Source: Bacteroidota bacterium
Lineage (GTDB): Bacteria; Bacteroidota; Bacteroidia; Chitinophagales; Chitinophagaceae
Length of the DNA: 6,308 nt
Reading direction: 5' to 3'
Assembly: GCA_021780705.1 (NCBI GenBank)
Contig: JAJXYG010000295.1
Span: 1-6,308, forward strand
Both the position numbers and the translations under genes were made by a program. The notes under the pieces were generated by a model. That model ran no database searches. It was not told where the DNA came from and saw nothing but the letters and a program-made list of their open reading frames with translations. Below, piece after piece: positions 1 through 6,237 of the stretch. Numbering within the stretch: the stretch's first letter is position 1; the number at the start of each line of letters is the position of its first letter.

Positions 1-1373
1 GGATCGGCATGAGCGCCCTTGCCAGGTATTATCATTACCGAAAGGCTGCGGTGAGCGGGTATGACAAGACCCCCACCCCCCTGACGGCGCAGATGGAAAA
101 GGACGGAATCCGGATACATTATCAAGATGATGTCCGGTTGCTCGACCAGGAGGCGCAGTTGGTGGTATACACCCCGGCAGTGCCCCGGGATCACCAGGAA
201 TTGAACTATTATCTGAGTCATGATTATGAGGTAGTAAAACGCAGCAGCCTGCTGGGAGAAATCACCCGGGCGGGATATAATATCTGTATTGCAGGCACCC
301 ATGGAAAGACGACCATCAGCACGATGGTAGCCCATATACTTCGGGATTCCGGATATGGATGTACGGCATTTTTAGGGGGTATTTCCGGAAATTATGATAC
401 GAATTTCTGGGAAAGCGACCGTAATGTATATGTCATTGAAGCCGACGAATACGACCGCAGCTTTCTGAAACTGTCGCCGGATGTGGCCCTGATTTCTGCC
501 ATGGATCCCGACCACCTGGATATTTACGGGACCCGTGAAAAAATGGAAGAATCCTTTCTGGACTTCTCCCAAAAAGTGAAACCCGGAGGCCTGCTGGTGA
601 CCAAACTGGGACTCAGCGGTCCTGATTTTTCGGCAGACCTGCATATCAGATACAGCCTCCAGGATACCAAGGCGGATGTCTATGCTTCGCAAATCAGGGT
701 GGACAACGGTACCTACCGTTTTGAAGTGACCACCCAGACGGGTGTTATCAGTGATATGGAACTGAAAATGGGAGGGATGCACAATATAGAAAATGCAGTG
801 GCGGCAATTGCCATTGCCACCCACCTGAGAATTGAACCGGACAGGATAAAAAGCGCCATCCGGACTTTCAAAGGGGTAAAACGAAGATTTGAATACATCG
901 TACCTCCCACAACCGGTGCGCAAACCCGGGGAGATGACCACAACGATATTATATATATAGATGATTATGCCCATCATCCCGAAGAGCTGAATGCCCTCAT
1001 TTCAGGAGCAAAAGGCCTTTTCCCTGACAGGAACTGTACGGTCATCTTTCAGCCGCACCTTTTTTCCAGGACAAGGGATTTTGCCGAAGGATTTGCCCGC
1101 AGCCTGGATAAGGCGGATGAGATAATCCTGATGCCCATCTATCCGGCCCGGGAATTGCCCATCGAGGGAGTGAGCAGTCAGACGATAGGAGGGGCGATGC
1201 AAAATCCCCGGCTCAGGTATCTTTCAAAAGAAGAGGTGCTGGATTATGTGAAAACGATGAAGGTGGCTGAAATGGGAGCCTCCAGGGGCGAAGTACTAAT
1301 TACCGCCGGTGCCGGAAATATCGACACCCTGGTGGAACCCATCAGGCAAATTCTGATGGGAAATGACGATTAA
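1..1373 (+). CDS. murC: UDP-N-acetylmuramate--L-alanine ligase MurC, 5'-truncated by the window edge
   Basis: Cytoplasmic ATP-dependent ligase that joins L-alanine to UDP-MurNAc, the first step of peptide-stem synthesis. The ATG at 9 is not the real start. The frame continues to the left edge as Ile-Gly-Met-Ser-Ala-Leu-Ala-Arg, which is the tail of the GxGGIGMSALA dinucleotide-binding motif, so roughly 10-20 N-terminal residues are missing. Counting from the Met at 9: the Mur ligase ATP loop GTHGKTT is at 96-102, EADEYD at 144-149, DPDHLDIYG at 166-174, HNIENAVAA at 258-266, the start of the C-terminal domain with IDDYAHHPEE at 317-326, FQPHLFSRT at 347-355 and TAGAGNID at 432-439. These motifs separate MurC from MurD, MurE, MurF and Mpl. 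The 454 visible residues suit a complete gene apart from the missing start. An extra segment of about 10 residues (298-313) precedes the YIDDYAHHP motif. The stop lies 5 nt before ftsQ, which suggests coupled expression. Confidence 0.97.
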   Translation, partial: IGMSALARYYHYRKAAVSGYDKTPTPLTAQMEKDGIRIHYQDDVRLLDQEAQLVVYTPAVPRDHQELNYYLSHDYEVVKRSSLLGEITRAGYNICIAGTHGKTTISTMVAHILRDSGYGCTAFLGGISGNYDTNFWESDRNVYVIEADEYDRSFLKLSPDVALISAMDPDHLDIYGTREKMEESFLDFSQKVKPGGLLVTKLGLSGPDFSADLHIRYSLQDTKADVYASQIRVDNGTYRFEVTTQTGVISDMELKMGGMHNIENAVAAIAIATHLRIEPDRIKSAIRTFKGVKRRFEYIVPPTTGAQTRGDDHNDIIYIDDYAHHPEELNALISGAKGLFPDRNCTVIFQPHLFSRTRDFAEGFARSLDKADEIILMPIYPARELPIEGVSSQTIGGAMQNPRLRYLSKEEVLDYVKTMKVAEMGASRGEVLITAGAGNIDTLVEPIRQILMGNDD

Positions 1374-1378
1374 CCGAT

Positions 1379-2557
1379 ATGGCTACAAAGCGCAAATATT
1401 CAATTAGGAAGATCATGTATGCTGTGATCTGGCTCGCCGTAGGCTCCAGTGCCGTGGCACTCCTGATTGCAGCCATCTCGATGAGGAATAATGAACGCTG
1501 TAAAGGGGTAGAAGTCACCATCCACGGCGACAAGGCAAATGAGTCTGTCAGCCAAAAGGAAGTGTTGGAAATAATGGCGAAGGTTAATAAAGGCACCCTG
1601 GATCATAAACCCGTCCACCAGATCAATCTGGCCCGGATGGAGGCTGCCCTGGACAAGAGCGACTGGGTGAAGAAGGCAGAATTGTATTTTGACAACAACC
1701 AAAAGCTGCAGGCAAGCATTACCGAACGCGAACCCATTGCCAGGGTATTTACCACGGTGGGGACCAGCTTCTACCTGGACACCTCGCTGAGGCGGCTGCC
1801 CCTGGGAAATCAGTTCTCCGCCAATGTGCCGGTGTTTACCAATTTCCCGGAACCGGGAAGGGTATTTTCCTCCCACGACAGCCTGCTGGCTTCCTCAGTC
1901 AGTATCCTGAGCCAATTCATCAAGAGCGATCCATTCTGGATGGCCCAGATTGAACAGGTCAACCTCACTTCCGACGATGGGTTTGACCTGGTGACCAAAC
2001 TGGGGGACGAGGTGGTGCATTTCGGGACAGTGGATGACATGGGCGAAAAATTCAATAATCTCCTGTGTTTTTATAAGCAGGTGCTGGCAAAATATGGTTG
2101 GTCAAAATATTCTGAGATCAACGTGGAGTTTAAAGGTCAGGTAGTCGCTACCCGAAGAGGCGCCCAGGAGATCAAGGCAGATTCTGTGAGGTCCGTGGAA
2201 ATCATGAAGGCTTTAATTGCCAATGCCCAAAAACAATCCGATGAAGATAATAATATCCAACTCTCCCCTCAGACGGAAGATAACAGCAGTGTCAATATCT
2301 CCAAAGAAGTGGGAAATACCCCAGATGAAAACAAATTGCGCATTTCTGTAACCCCACCTGTTCATGTTCCTGTAAAAACCAAATCCGGTACCGAAGACTA
2401 TCACGGTCGTACCCCATCCAACCATTCCCAATCCATTGAAAGACCAAATCCCTTCCCTACCAAAGCGGGAGAAAAAGGGAAATTGACCAAAGCCGAGGCA
2501 GCAAAAAAAATCTATCGAAAACCCAAGGCAGTGATGCCGCCCAAAAAAAGTCATTAA
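1379..2557 (+). CDS. ftsQ: Cell division protein FtsQ with a long C-terminal extension
   Basis: Bitopic divisome protein; in known systems it binds FtsB/FtsL in the periplasm and links the early Z-ring to later septal wall synthesis proteins. The sequence shows a short basic N-terminus (KRK, 4-6), one membrane helix at about 13-34, then a POTRA-like region at about 42-117 containing CKGVEV and a W-V-K-K-A-E strand. A beta domain follows at about 118-258 (TEREPIARV, the SFYLD strand, and a final YSEINVEFKGQVVATRR). Residues 261-392 form a polar, Pro/Lys/Ser-rich tail that is probably disordered and would be periplasmic. From memory, FtsQ of this phylum is usually about 240-290 aa, so 392 aa is long. 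The start at 1379 puts the basic residues and helix in the right place and lies 5 nt after the murC stop; no strong ribosome binding site is seen. Identity rests on domain layout and position between murC and ftsA, since FtsQ sequences diverge strongly. Confidence 0.93.
   Translation: MATKRKYSIRKIMYAVIWLAVGSSAVALLIAAISMRNNERCKGVEVTIHGDKANESVSQKEVLEIMAKVNKGTLDHKPVHQINLARMEAALDKSDWVKKAELYFDNNQKLQASITEREPIARVFTTVGTSFYLDTSLRRLPLGNQFSANVPVFTNFPEPGRVFSSHDSLLASSVSILSQFIKSDPFWMAQIEQVNLTSDDGFDLVTKLGDEVVHFGTVDDMGEKFNNLLCFYKQVLAKYGWSKYSEINVEFKGQVVATRRGAQEIKADSVRSVEIMKALIANAQKQSDEDNNIQLSPQTEDNSSVNISKEVGNTPDENKLRISVTPPVHVPVKTKSGTEDYHGRTPSNHSQSIERPNPFPTKAGEKGKLTKAEAAKKIYRKPKAVMPPKKSH
2159..2554 (+). other. 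FtsQ C-terminal low-complexity extension (residues 261-392)
   Basis: This segment of ftsQ begins after the last recognisable beta strand (QVVATRRG). It is rich in Asn, Ser, Pro, Thr and Lys and has no obvious hydrophobic core. The final 60 residues carry about 12 Lys and 3 Arg against 5 acidic residues, ending in a Lys/Ala/Pro-rich stretch (AEAAKKIYRKPKAVMPPKK). None of its four Leu codons is CTG, the codon the rest of the gene favours. It is in frame with no break, so a frameshifted fusion is not indicated. Confidence 0.7.
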
Positions 2558-2595
2558 AGAAGCAACACAATAAAATAAACAACAAAAAACAAAAG

Positions 2596-2636
2596 TACTT
2601 CCGCTTCTGAGGCCCGGTTCAAAAAGCGGGGAGGTA
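2596..2636 (+). promoter_or_regulatory. Candidate leader hairpin masking the ftsA Shine-Dalgarno motif
   Basis: In the 96-nt spacer between ftsQ and ftsA, TACTTCC (2596-2602) can pair with GGAGGTA (2630-2636) through seven pairs, one of them U-G. This stem continues into GCTT (2603-2606) with AAGC (2624-2627) after a two-base bulge at 2628-2629. A competing fold pairs CCGCTT (2601-2606) with AAGCGG (2624-2629) and leaves GGAGGT free. No T-tract follows, so it is not an intrinsic terminator. The pairing is seen directly; a regulatory role is inferred. Confidence 0.35.
2630..2635 (+). promoter_or_regulatory. Shine-Dalgarno-like GGAGGT upstream of ftsA
   Basis: A strong GGAGGT lies 18 nt before the ftsA ATG, farther than the usual 5-9 nt, with a run of 11 A (2641-2651) in between. 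In Bacteroidota the anti-Shine-Dalgarno end of 16S rRNA is reported to be largely occluded in the ribosome, and A-rich sequence before the start is favoured. It is therefore uncertain whether this motif is used. The A bases at -3 and -6 fit that alternative mode of initiation. Confidence 0.4.
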
Positions 2637-2653
2637 AATTAAAAAAAAAAATC

Positions 2654-4024
2654 ATGAACAGCGAACAACCCATTATTGTAGGCCTGGATATAGGCACTAC
2701 AAAGATTGCAGCCATTGCCGGCAGGAAAAATGAATTTGGCAAACTGGAAATTCTTGGTTTCGGTCGAGCTAACAGCAACGGTGTCCAGCACGGGATGGTG
2801 TTGAACATTGACCAGACCATCAAGGCAATCCAGACTGCCCTGGAAAATTGCCATGCCAGTAATCCCAATCTGCCGATATCAGAAGTATATGTCGGCATTG
2901 CCGGTCACCATATCAAAAGCCTGCAGACCCGGGGGGATATTGTGAGACAGAATACCGAAGAGGAAATCAAGCAAAGCGAAGTGGACCAGCTGGTCAATGA
3001 CCAGTACAAAACCTATATCCCGGCCGGAGACCAGATCATCGATGTGATCCCCCAGGAATTTACCGTGGACAATTTTCAGAATATACCGGATCCCATTGGC
3101 TACAGCGGGGTGAAAGTGGGAGCCAATTTCCACATCATCACCGGTGACAAGAATGCCATCCGCAATATCAACCGGAGCGTGGAAAAGGCCGGCCTGGTCA
3201 CCAAAGACCTGGTACTGCAGCCGCTGGCCTCCGCAGCCGCGGTCATGTGCGACCATGACCTGGAAGCAGGGGTAGCCATCGTGGATATCGGCGGGGGTAC
3301 CACAGACCTTGCCGTATTCTATGAGGGGATTCTCAAGCATACCGCAGTCATTCCCTTCGGAGGAGAAAATATTACCAATGATATCAAAACCGGGCTGGGG
3401 GTGCTGAAAACCCAGGCCGAGCAGATGAAGGTGCAGTTCGGAAGTGCCCTTGCCGATGAAGCCAAGTCAAATGCCTTCATCACCATCCCCGGACTGAGAG
3501 GAATGGCTCCCAAGGAAATCAGTGTCAAGAACCTGGCTGCCATCATCCAGGCACGCATGAGTGAAATACTGGATTTCGTAGCCTACCATTTAAAACAGGT
3601 GGGACTGGACAACCGCCTGCTGAACGGAGGCATTATCCTGACCGGTGGAGGTTCCCAGCTCAGGCACCTGATCCAGCTCACTGAATATGTGACCGGACTG
3701 AACGCCAGGATCGGATATCCCAATGAACACCTTGCAGCCGGACACATCGAGGAACTGGCCAAACCCATGTATTCCACCTGTCTGGGCCTTATTTTGAAAG
3801 GCTATAATGATTTTGAAAACAAGCGCAAGCAGTTTGAATCCCAGTTCACAAAAATCTCCATCCCGGATCACCTGAAAAGCAACGTCGGAGTGGATAAGGA
3901 AGAAGAAGTCGGCGAGGAACATCCGCATGCAGTGAAGCCCCGTAAAACCCTCAAAGCCTTTATGGATTCTTTCAAGAACGGATTAATTGAAATGTTTAAG
4001 GAGGAAGAAGACGCTGAACTATAA
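2654..4024 (+). CDS. ftsA: Cell division protein FtsA, actin-like membrane tether of the Z-ring
   Basis: Cytoplasmic, membrane-associated ATPase of the actin/Hsp70 fold that binds the FtsZ C-terminal peptide, anchors the ring to the membrane and helps recruit later division proteins. Nucleotide-binding signatures are visible: phosphate-1 LDIGTTK (11-17), phosphate-2 VDIGGGTTD (210-218) and the adenosine loop IILTGGGSQ (327-335). The FtsA-specific 1C (SHS2) domain spans about 84-165, with VYVGIAGHHI just before it and QEFTVDN (134-140) and GVKVGA (152-157) inside. After an acidic, His-containing linker (about 405-430), residues 431-450 (KTLKAFMDSFKNGLIEMFKE) form an amphipathic helix suited to membrane binding, followed by an acidic end. 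The length of 456 aa is normal for the phylum. The ATG at 2654 starts four residues before the first beta strand, and no better upstream start is in frame. The gene lies 96 nt after ftsQ and 91 nt before ftsZ. Confidence 0.98.
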   Translation: MNSEQPIIVGLDIGTTKIAAIAGRKNEFGKLEILGFGRANSNGVQHGMVLNIDQTIKAIQTALENCHASNPNLPISEVYVGIAGHHIKSLQTRGDIVRQNTEEEIKQSEVDQLVNDQYKTYIPAGDQIIDVIPQEFTVDNFQNIPDPIGYSGVKVGANFHIITGDKNAIRNINRSVEKAGLVTKDLVLQPLASAAAVMCDHDLEAGVAIVDIGGGTTDLAVFYEGILKHTAVIPFGGENITNDIKTGLGVLKTQAEQMKVQFGSALADEAKSNAFITIPGLRGMAPKEISVKNLAAIIQARMSEILDFVAYHLKQVGLDNRLLNGGIILTGGGSQLRHLIQLTEYVTGLNARIGYPNEHLAAGHIEELAKPMYSTCLGLILKGYNDFENKRKQFESQFTKISIPDHLKSNVGVDKEEEVGEEHPHAVKPRKTLKAFMDSFKNGLIEMFKEEEDAEL

Positions 4025-4061
4025 AATTTAATAAACCCAAATAAATTCCTACAAACCCAGC

Positions 4062-4076
4062 TGGTTCAATGGACCG
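4062..4076 (+). other. Small hairpin in the ftsA-ftsZ spacer
   Basis: TGGTTC (4062-4067) pairs with GGACCG (4071-4076) around a three-base AAT loop, six pairs including two G-U. There is no T-tract, so it is not a terminator. The remainder of the 91-nt spacer is A/T-rich and shows no Bacteroidota-type TAnnTTTG promoter element. A role in mRNA processing or stability between ftsA and ftsZ is possible, but such a short fold can also occur by chance. Confidence 0.2.
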
Positions 4077-4115
4077 AATGTAATCACCCAGAGACCGGCA
4101 TAAATTCTAACAGAT

Positions 4116-6059
4116 ATGATACATTTTGATTTGCCCAAGGAACAATCCTCGATTCTAAAGGTAATTGGCGTAGGAGGTGGAGGAAGCAACGCCGTGAATT
4201 ATATGTACAGCCAAAATATTGAAGGGGTAAATTTTATCATCTGCAATACGGATGCCCAGGCTATCTCCAACAGTAATGTGCCCAACAAGGTTCAACTCGG
4301 TCCTAACCTGACCCAGGGACTGGGGGCAGGCGCCAATCCCGAAATCGGAAGAGGAGCCACCGAAGAAAGCCTGGAAGAGATCAGGCGGATCCTGGAAGTA
4401 AATACCAAGATGGTATTCATCACCGCCGGAATGGGCGGGGGTACCGGGACAGGGGGTGCCCCGATTATTGCAAAAATCTGCAAGGACCTTGGCATCCTCA
4501 CCGTCGGAATCGTCACGACTCCTTTTGCCTATGAGGGCCGCAAACGAATCCTGCAGGCAGAAGAGGGGATCAATATCCTGAAACAGCATGTAGATACCCT
4601 GCTGGTGATCAGCAACGACAAGATGCGTCATCAGTTTGGCAACCTGACCATGAAGGCTGCCTTTGCAAAAGCAGACAATGTGCTGGCCACAGCGGCCAAA
4701 TGCATCACCGACGTCATCAACAGTACCGGACAGATTAATGTGGACTTTGCTGACGTGTGCACGGTGATGAGAAACGGGGGGGTGGCCATCCTGGGAAGTG
4801 CCGCAAGCGAAGGGGAAGACCGGGCCCAAAAAGCCATTGAAGCCGCGCTCAATTCACCCCTGCTCAATGACAATGACATCCGGGGTGCCAAGTGGATACT
4901 CATCAATATCAATTCCGCAGAAGGGGAGCATGAATTTACCATGGACGAGGTGGAGACCATTCAGAACCACCTGCTGAGCAAGGCCGGACATGATACGGAC
5001 ATCATCCTGGGGCTCGGCTATGACAACCACCTGGGAAACAAGATCGGCATCACCCTGATCGCAACCGGGTTTGAACATAAGGATCCCTTTGACAGAAAGG
5101 ACAAGCAAACCCCAGAGGTGGTAAAAAATGAAAAGATCGTGATGGTCCTGGAACCCGAGGAAGACAAGAAGCAATATCATCAGCCCGTATTTGTATTCGA
5201 TGAAAAAGAAGGAGACATGCAGGCCGAACCTGATTTTGAAGAGGAGAATATTAAGGAACAAAGGGGATTTGTGACCCTGAAGGAAGAAGACATCTATGCT
5301 TCCCTCAATGAAGAAAAGATCGAAAAATCCCTCGAACCAAGGATCGTAGAAATACCAGGGCAGCAATCCGTAAAATCACGCGAAGCAGATGAGGAAATTA
5401 CTGTTGATAAATCATCTGAAAAAATTATACATTTCACACTATCTTCGGACTCAGGTTCAAACGCTGTTGAACCCCCACATGACCCGTCCAAAAGGTCAGT
5501 AGCCGGTCCTGAAGCCACAGAAAAAAATATTCTCAGGAAAGAGGCTAGCACCGCTTCGTCGTCGGGCGGTTATTTGGCTAAGCCTGCGAAGATCTACGCA
5601 GAGACTCAGCCTCACTCTGAATCCAAATCTAAAGAGGAACCAAAGACCCCGTTGCCTGATTCAGGGAAGGAAGACGAGCCTTCTTACGACATGCAATTGG
5701 TGGTCAAAAATTCCCATGAAGCGGAGGAGGAAAAGGAGGGCCCGATAGTACACCAGACAATGCCCATCATGATGCCTTCTGTTGAGGAACTGCCGCCGGT
5801 AGACGAAGCAGAAGAATTAAAGCGCAGGGCTATGGAACGTATTGCGAAGTTGAGGAATCTGTCTTTCAACGTGAACGCTGCGGATCCTAACAATGAGTTT
5901 GAGTCGGTACCTGCTTACCTCCGCCGCAATATGGAACTCTACAATTCCACCAGCGACGTAGAAAGCTTTTACAGCAATTACACCGTCAAGTCTGACGATA
6001 ATAACAAGGCAGAAATAAGCACTATTAACAAATTTCTCGACGGCAAAAAGCCTGACTAA
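4116..6059 (+). CDS. ftsZ: Cell division protein FtsZ, tubulin-like GTPase, long-linker form
   Basis: Tubulin homologue that polymerises with GTP to form the cytokinetic ring and the platform for the divisome. The globular core covers about 14-320: GVGGGGSNAVN (18-28), NTDAQAI (44-50), the tubulin signature GGGTGTG (107-113), FAYEGRKR (137-144), the nucleotide-contacting NDK (167-169) and the T7 loop NVDFADV (208-214), whose two Asp complete the GTPase site of the neighbouring subunit. All key residues are present. A Glu/Lys-rich linker of about 245 residues (321-567) follows, containing four short hydrophobic islands. Next is a conserved C-terminal block at 568-608 (LRNLS, VPAYLRRN) and a terminal peptide ending INKFLDGKKPD, which probably includes the FtsA-binding site. 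The total of 647 aa is long against roughly 380 in E. coli but, from memory, usual for Bacteroidota. The start is fixed by the family opening FDLPKEQSS. Leu codon use changes in the 3' third. A terminator follows 32 nt after the stop. Confidence 0.99.
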   Translation: MIHFDLPKEQSSILKVIGVGGGGSNAVNYMYSQNIEGVNFIICNTDAQAISNSNVPNKVQLGPNLTQGLGAGANPEIGRGATEESLEEIRRILEVNTKMVFITAGMGGGTGTGGAPIIAKICKDLGILTVGIVTTPFAYEGRKRILQAEEGINILKQHVDTLLVISNDKMRHQFGNLTMKAAFAKADNVLATAAKCITDVINSTGQINVDFADVCTVMRNGGVAILGSAASEGEDRAQKAIEAALNSPLLNDNDIRGAKWILININSAEGEHEFTMDEVETIQNHLLSKAGHDTDIILGLGYDNHLGNKIGITLIATGFEHKDPFDRKDKQTPEVVKNEKIVMVLEPEEDKKQYHQPVFVFDEKEGDMQAEPDFEEENIKEQRGFVTLKEEDIYASLNEEKIEKSLEPRIVEIPGQQSVKSREADEEITVDKSSEKIIHFTLSSDSGSNAVEPPHDPSKRSVAGPEATEKNILRKEASTASSSGGYLAKPAKIYAETQPHSESKSKEEPKTPLPDSGKEDEPSYDMQLVVKNSHEAEEEKEGPIVHQTMPIMMPSVEELPPVDEAEELKRRAMERIAKLRNLSFNVNAADPNNEFESVPAYLRRNMELYNSTSDVESFYSNYTVKSDDNNKAEISTINKFLDGKKPD

Positions 6060-6091
6060 TTTTTTGTTGTGTTGTACTGGTATTTTTGTTT

Positions 6092-6122
6092 ACCCCGGTA
6101 AGGATACTTTTCCGGGGTTTTT
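6092..6122 (+). terminator. Intrinsic terminator after ftsZ
   Basis: ACCCCGG (6092-6098) pairs perfectly with CCGGGGT (6112-6118). After one T-T mismatch the stem can continue as AAGG (6100-6103) with CTTT (6107-6110), one pair being G-U, around an ATA loop. Five T residues (6118-6122) follow the GC-rich stem. Its position 32 nt past the ftsZ stop marks the likely 3' end of the murC-ftsQ-ftsA-ftsZ transcript. No gene on the opposite strand is visible that would share it. Confidence 0.85.
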
Positions 6123-6168
6123 AATATCGAAATTCAATTTGCCGTATTTTCGAAAATAAGGATTCTTC

Positions 6169-6209
6169 CCTGACCAGATCAATTGACCCGCAAGGATCAG
6201 AGGGTCAGG
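6169..6209. repeat. Overlapping inverted repeats upstream of the lipoprotein gene
   Basis: CCTGACC (6169-6175) is an exact inverted repeat of GGTCAGG (6203-6209). TGACCC (6184-6189) is an exact inverted repeat of GGGTCA (6202-6207). The right arm is thus shared, giving two mutually exclusive hairpins, and TGACC occurs twice as a direct repeat 13 nt apart. The 8-bp palindrome TCAATTGA (6179-6186) lies between the left arms. The set ends 28 nt before the next start codon. It could be a leader RNA switch or a protein-binding site; function is not shown by the sequence. Confidence 0.35.
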
Positions 6210-6237
6210 TGATTGAAATTTTAAAAGTCAATTATTT

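Noticed and set aside
9..11. ATG at 9 as the true murC start
   Set aside because: The frame is open to the left edge and the preceding codons encode Ile-Gly, completing the conserved GGIGMSALA motif. The real start is upstream of the window.
372..977. Open frame of 201 codons on the - strand inside murC
   Set aside because: It lies opposite conserved MurC motifs, and its product is rich in His, Phe and Gly with no family resemblance, as expected of an antisense shadow.
2543..2557. A-run at the end of ftsQ as a programmed frameshift site
   Set aside because: In the reading frame it does not form a proper X-XXY-YYZ heptamer, and a -1 shift would replace the ending with only a few more codons before a stop.
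2558..2653. Possible internal promoter for ftsA in the ftsQ-ftsA spacer
   Set aside because: No TTTG or TAnnTTTG element is present in these 96 bases. The only structure seen is the leader hairpin.
4776..4782. Run of seven G in ftsZ as a frameshift or sequencing error
   Set aside because: The frame continues through it with the conserved R-N-G-G-V-A-I-L-G sequence, so the base count is right.
4155..4829. Open frame of 224 codons on the - strand inside ftsZ
   Set aside because: It lies wholly opposite the conserved GTPase core of ftsZ, and its translation shows no recognisable domain. It is a by-product of codon bias on the coding strand.
6081..6088. TATTTTTG matching the Bacteroidota -7 promoter element TAnnTTTG
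   Set aside because: The nearest upstream TTTG (6063-6066) is only 14 nt away instead of about 19-21. Transcription would also start inside the ftsZ terminator hairpin. The T-rich spacer makes a chance match likely.
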